DNA of 7,164 bases from GCA-2701705 sp036163455 (GTDB lineage: Bacteria; Pseudomonadota; Gammaproteobacteria; GCA-002705445; GCA-002716945), in the NCBI GenBank assembly GCA_036163455.1, contig JAYZKL010000027.1, positions 1-7,164 of the forward strand, written 5' to 3'. A program made the translations under genes and the position numbers. How positions within the stretch are numbered: position 1 is the stretch's first letter; each line of letters begins with the position of its first letter. Shown piece by piece: positions 5,135-7,164 of this stretch. The notes under the pieces were generated by a model. The model was not told the origin of the DNA. It made no database searches and worked only from the letters and a program-made list of their open reading frames with translations.

Positions 5135-7164
5135 CTAGAAACTTCCTCCCAATTGAAACACTACTGGTTGTGTATCATCACCTGTTTTCTTTTTGAATAC
5201 ATCTACAAACCCAAATGTGACAGCCCCTACTGGCGTAATGAAATCAACCTGTATTCCATAACTCGCTCTAAGTTCATCATATTCAAAATCATTTACTTTT
5301 TCAAATACATTTCCTATATCTGTAAATAATGATAATCGCATTGTTCTTGAATCAATTCCAAACATCGGTGGAGGTGGAAAAACCCAATTGAATTGCGCTA
5401 CCGCAAGAAAGTCACCACCAATTGAGTCACATGTTTTTGCTGTACAACCATGAGTAGCACTTGGATCATTATATGTTAGAGGACCTAGGCTAGCAGCTTT
5501 AAAACCCCTTACTGATTTAGTTCCTCCTGCAAAAAACTTTGAGTGAAATGGGATAGAAGTGGCTCCAAATAAACCTGCTCCTACACCTAATTGCGTATTA
5601 ATTCTGAAAACTGTATCCCAGTCGAAGAGGCCAAACGTTTCAAATAAATATGGAAAATTATATTCTCCAGTATACATCGCAGTAGCGTATGCCGCTCCTG
5701 TTGCTGGTATAAAAAAATCTGCATTGTAAGAATTTAGTACACCTGTCCTAGCAAAAATAGTCCTATCCCGAGTATCATGAGTATATGTAGCTTTTAATTT
5801 AGCTCCGAAGGATGTCTTTCCCCATTCATCTATGTGATGTGTTACAACAATGGGCGATCCTAAGGTTGTCGAATAACTTGTATAGAGTATGTCATAGCCA
5901 AGACCAAATGAGTCTGTTTCAGATATTGGTGTACTGTAAAAAACACCTCCTCCAAACGTGTCTGCTATATATGTTGCAGTAGATGTTGAACTAACGTCTG
6001 TTTCTGCATAAACAAGATTATTAGTTTTTGAGATTCCATCTGGAGTGTAATAAGGATCTGTGTAATAAAGTGTAAGTTTTTGAGTTACATTACTTTGTGC
6101 TGCATCCAGAGTAATATTATTACCTGTGCCTAGAAAATTATCTTGTTGAACCTTAACATTAAAAAGTGTTCCATTAGTATCTGACCAACCAGCACCAATT
6201 TTAAATTCTCCTGATGCTCTTTCACTAATATTAAAGGTTATATCGACTTGATCATCACTATCAAATACTTTTATCTTTTTGACTTCTACATTTTCTACAT
6301 ACTTCAGTCTTTGCAATCTAACTTTAGATCTTTCAATTTTACTATTTGAATGCAATGATGATTCAAATTGTCTAATTTCACGACGATAAACCTCATCATT
6401 TGTATTTTCATTCCCAGTTATATTAATTCTTCTAACCGTGGTCCTAGCGCCAGGATTTACTCTAAATTCAACATCTACAATCTTGGTCTGGTCATCTATA
6501 ATAGGTACGGCAACAATTTCAGGAAAGGCATAACCCTCATCACCCAGTAAGTAGGATAGTCTATTCTTAGTTACTTCAATTTTTGCTCTAGAGAAAAGTT
6601 GACCTGGTTTAACAACGCTCTTTACAGCTAATTTTGCATCTTCAGGAGGGATTATTGTATTACCAAATAATTTTAAATCACCAAACTCATAAGAATCTCC
6701 CTCATCCAAACTAATTGTAATATATATATCCTTATTATTATTTGATAGGTTTACTTGATGTGAGAGAATCTGGAAGCGAACATAACCTTGATTTAGATAA
6801 AACTCTCTAATTTTATCTAAGTCAGATTGTAATTTAGGGCCTGAGTATACATCGCTGTCTGACCAAAAATCATAAAATGGTGCTACGCCAGAATCCATTA
6901 GCCTAGTGATTTCATTATAATTAAAAACTTTATTTCCTATAATATTTATTCCTTGTATTGTGGAAGCCTCTCCTTCGTCTATCAATAAGGCTAAGGTTAC
7001 TCTGTTACGTTCAAGCGTAATTACAGAAGTGTCTATTCTTGCATCATATCTTCCTCTGTCATAGTATAACCGAACTAACTCTTGTTCTACTTTATCAAAG
7101 ATATTTTTGTCAAAAGGCCTAGCTCTCGATATCCCAACATTTTCTAAAGCTTCTATCACATCAG
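5135..7164 (-). CDS. bamA: Outer-membrane assembly factor BamA, N-terminus outside the window
   Basis: The frame is open to the right edge of the window, so the start lies beyond it. A GTG at 7159 is only an internal valine. About 676 residues are visible, against 810 for E. coli BamA; by alignment the signal peptide, POTRA1 and most of POTRA2 are missing. Numbering from that valine: the end of POTRA2 (1-64), POTRA3 (~66-152, opening at IQGINIIGNKVF), POTRA4 (~155-237), POTRA5 (~240-314, opening at RRINITGN) and the 16-stranded barrel (~316-674). The barrel has QQDNFLGTGN (338-347), the loop 6 motif VRGF (550-553) that locks against the barrel wall, a Cys572/Cys577 pair in loop 6, and a terminal strand ending in Phe (FQLGGSF), the expected beta-signal. 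BamA is the central insertase for outer-membrane proteins. The visible length suggests a normal full-size protein of about 805 residues. Confidence 0.96.
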   Translation of the reverse strand, partial: DVIEALENVGISRARPFDKNIFDKVEQELVRLYYDRGRYDARIDTSVITLERNRVTLALLIDEGEASTIQGINIIGNKVFNYNEITRLMDSGVAPFYDFWSDSDVYSGPKLQSDLDKIREFYLNQGYVRFQILSHQVNLSNNNKDIYITISLDEGDSYEFGDLKLFGNTIIPPEDAKLAVKSVVKPGQLFSRAKIEVTKNRLSYLLGDEGYAFPEIVAVPIIDDQTKIVDVEFRVNPGARTTVRRINITGNENTNDEVYRREIRQFESSLHSNSKIERSKVRLQRLKYVENVEVKKIKVFDSDDQVDITFNISERASGEFKIGAGWSDTNGTLFNVKVQQDNFLGTGNNITLDAAQSNVTQKLTLYYTDPYYTPDGISKTNNLVYAETDVSSTSTATYIADTFGGGVFYSTPISETDSFGLGYDILYTSYSTTLGSPIVVTHHIDEWGKTSFGAKLKATYTHDTRDRTIFARTGVLNSYNADFFIPATGAAYATAMYTGEYNFPYLFETFGLFDWDTVFRINTQLGVGAGLFGATSIPFHSKFFAGGTKSVRGFKAASLGPLTYNDPSATHGCTAKTCDSIGGDFLAVAQFNWVFPPPPMFGIDSRTMRLSLFTDIGNVFEKVNDFEYDELRASYGIQVDFITPVGAVTFGFVDVFKKKTGDDTQPVVFQLGGSF
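5145..5150 (-). promoter_or_regulatory. Shine-Dalgarno sequence of skp inside the end of bamA
   Basis: The - strand reads GGGAGG here, with the core ten bases before the skp ATG. The GGAGG core is made from the two consecutive GGA glycine codons near the end of BamA (GGSF), so the same bases serve the BamA C-terminal strand and ribosome binding for skp. This fixes the skp start at 5134 rather than at the internal Met7. Confidence 0.75.

Noticed and set aside
7157..7159. GTG as the start of the bamA gene.
   Set aside because: The frame continues past it to the window edge, and the position aligns within POTRA2, far from a real N-terminus; no signal peptide follows.

Overview
The window looks like a piece of a streamlined, AT-rich Gram-negative genome. 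The most likely source is a gammaproteobacterium, because bamA, skp, lpxD, fabZ and lpxA follow one another in the usual proteobacterial order and the proteins align best by eye with gammaproteobacterial versions. Hand-sampled lines run from about 17 to 45 % G+C. A free-living marine lineage such as SAR86 would fit, but this is a guess from base composition and compactness, not a taxonomic assignment.

Layout. On the + strand, reading from the left edge, are the 3' end of a Gfo/Idh/MocA-family sugar-nucleotide oxidoreductase (to 268), a DegT/DnrJ/EryC1 PLP aminotransferase (268-1371) and lpxB (1368-2462). On the - strand, reading from the right edge, are bamA (5' end outside the window), skp/ompH, lpxD, fabZ and lpxA (ending at 2463). 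The two operons converge tail to tail: the lpxB stop codon ends at 2462 and the lpxA stop codon ends at 2463. From base 2 to base 7164 every base lies in a coding sequence, and all seven gene junctions have zero spacing or overlap by 1-8 nt. No RNA gene, mobile element, CRISPR array or stand-alone promoter or terminator is visible, and there is no gene-free stretch to describe.

How the genes work together. BamA and Skp fold and insert outer-membrane proteins. FabZ serves 3-hydroxyacyl-ACP metabolism. LpxA, LpxD and LpxB are three steps of the lipid A (Raetz) pathway. An oxidoreductase plus aminotransferase pair next to lpxB is the known signature of GnnA/GnnB, described in Acidithiobacillus ferrooxidans and Leptospira. 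That pair turns UDP-GlcNAc into UDP-GlcNAc3N, so that LpxA attaches its acyl chain through an amide instead of an ester. The main biological reading is therefore a lineage making lipid A with 2,3-diamino-2,3-dideoxyglucose. In addition, the residue of LpxA that aligns with the acyl-length ruler (E. coli Gly173) is Leu167, which suggests an acyl chain shorter than C14. The gene order lpxA/gnnA/gnnB/lpxB reported for A. ferrooxidans would become the order seen here by one local inversion of gnnA-gnnB-lpxB.
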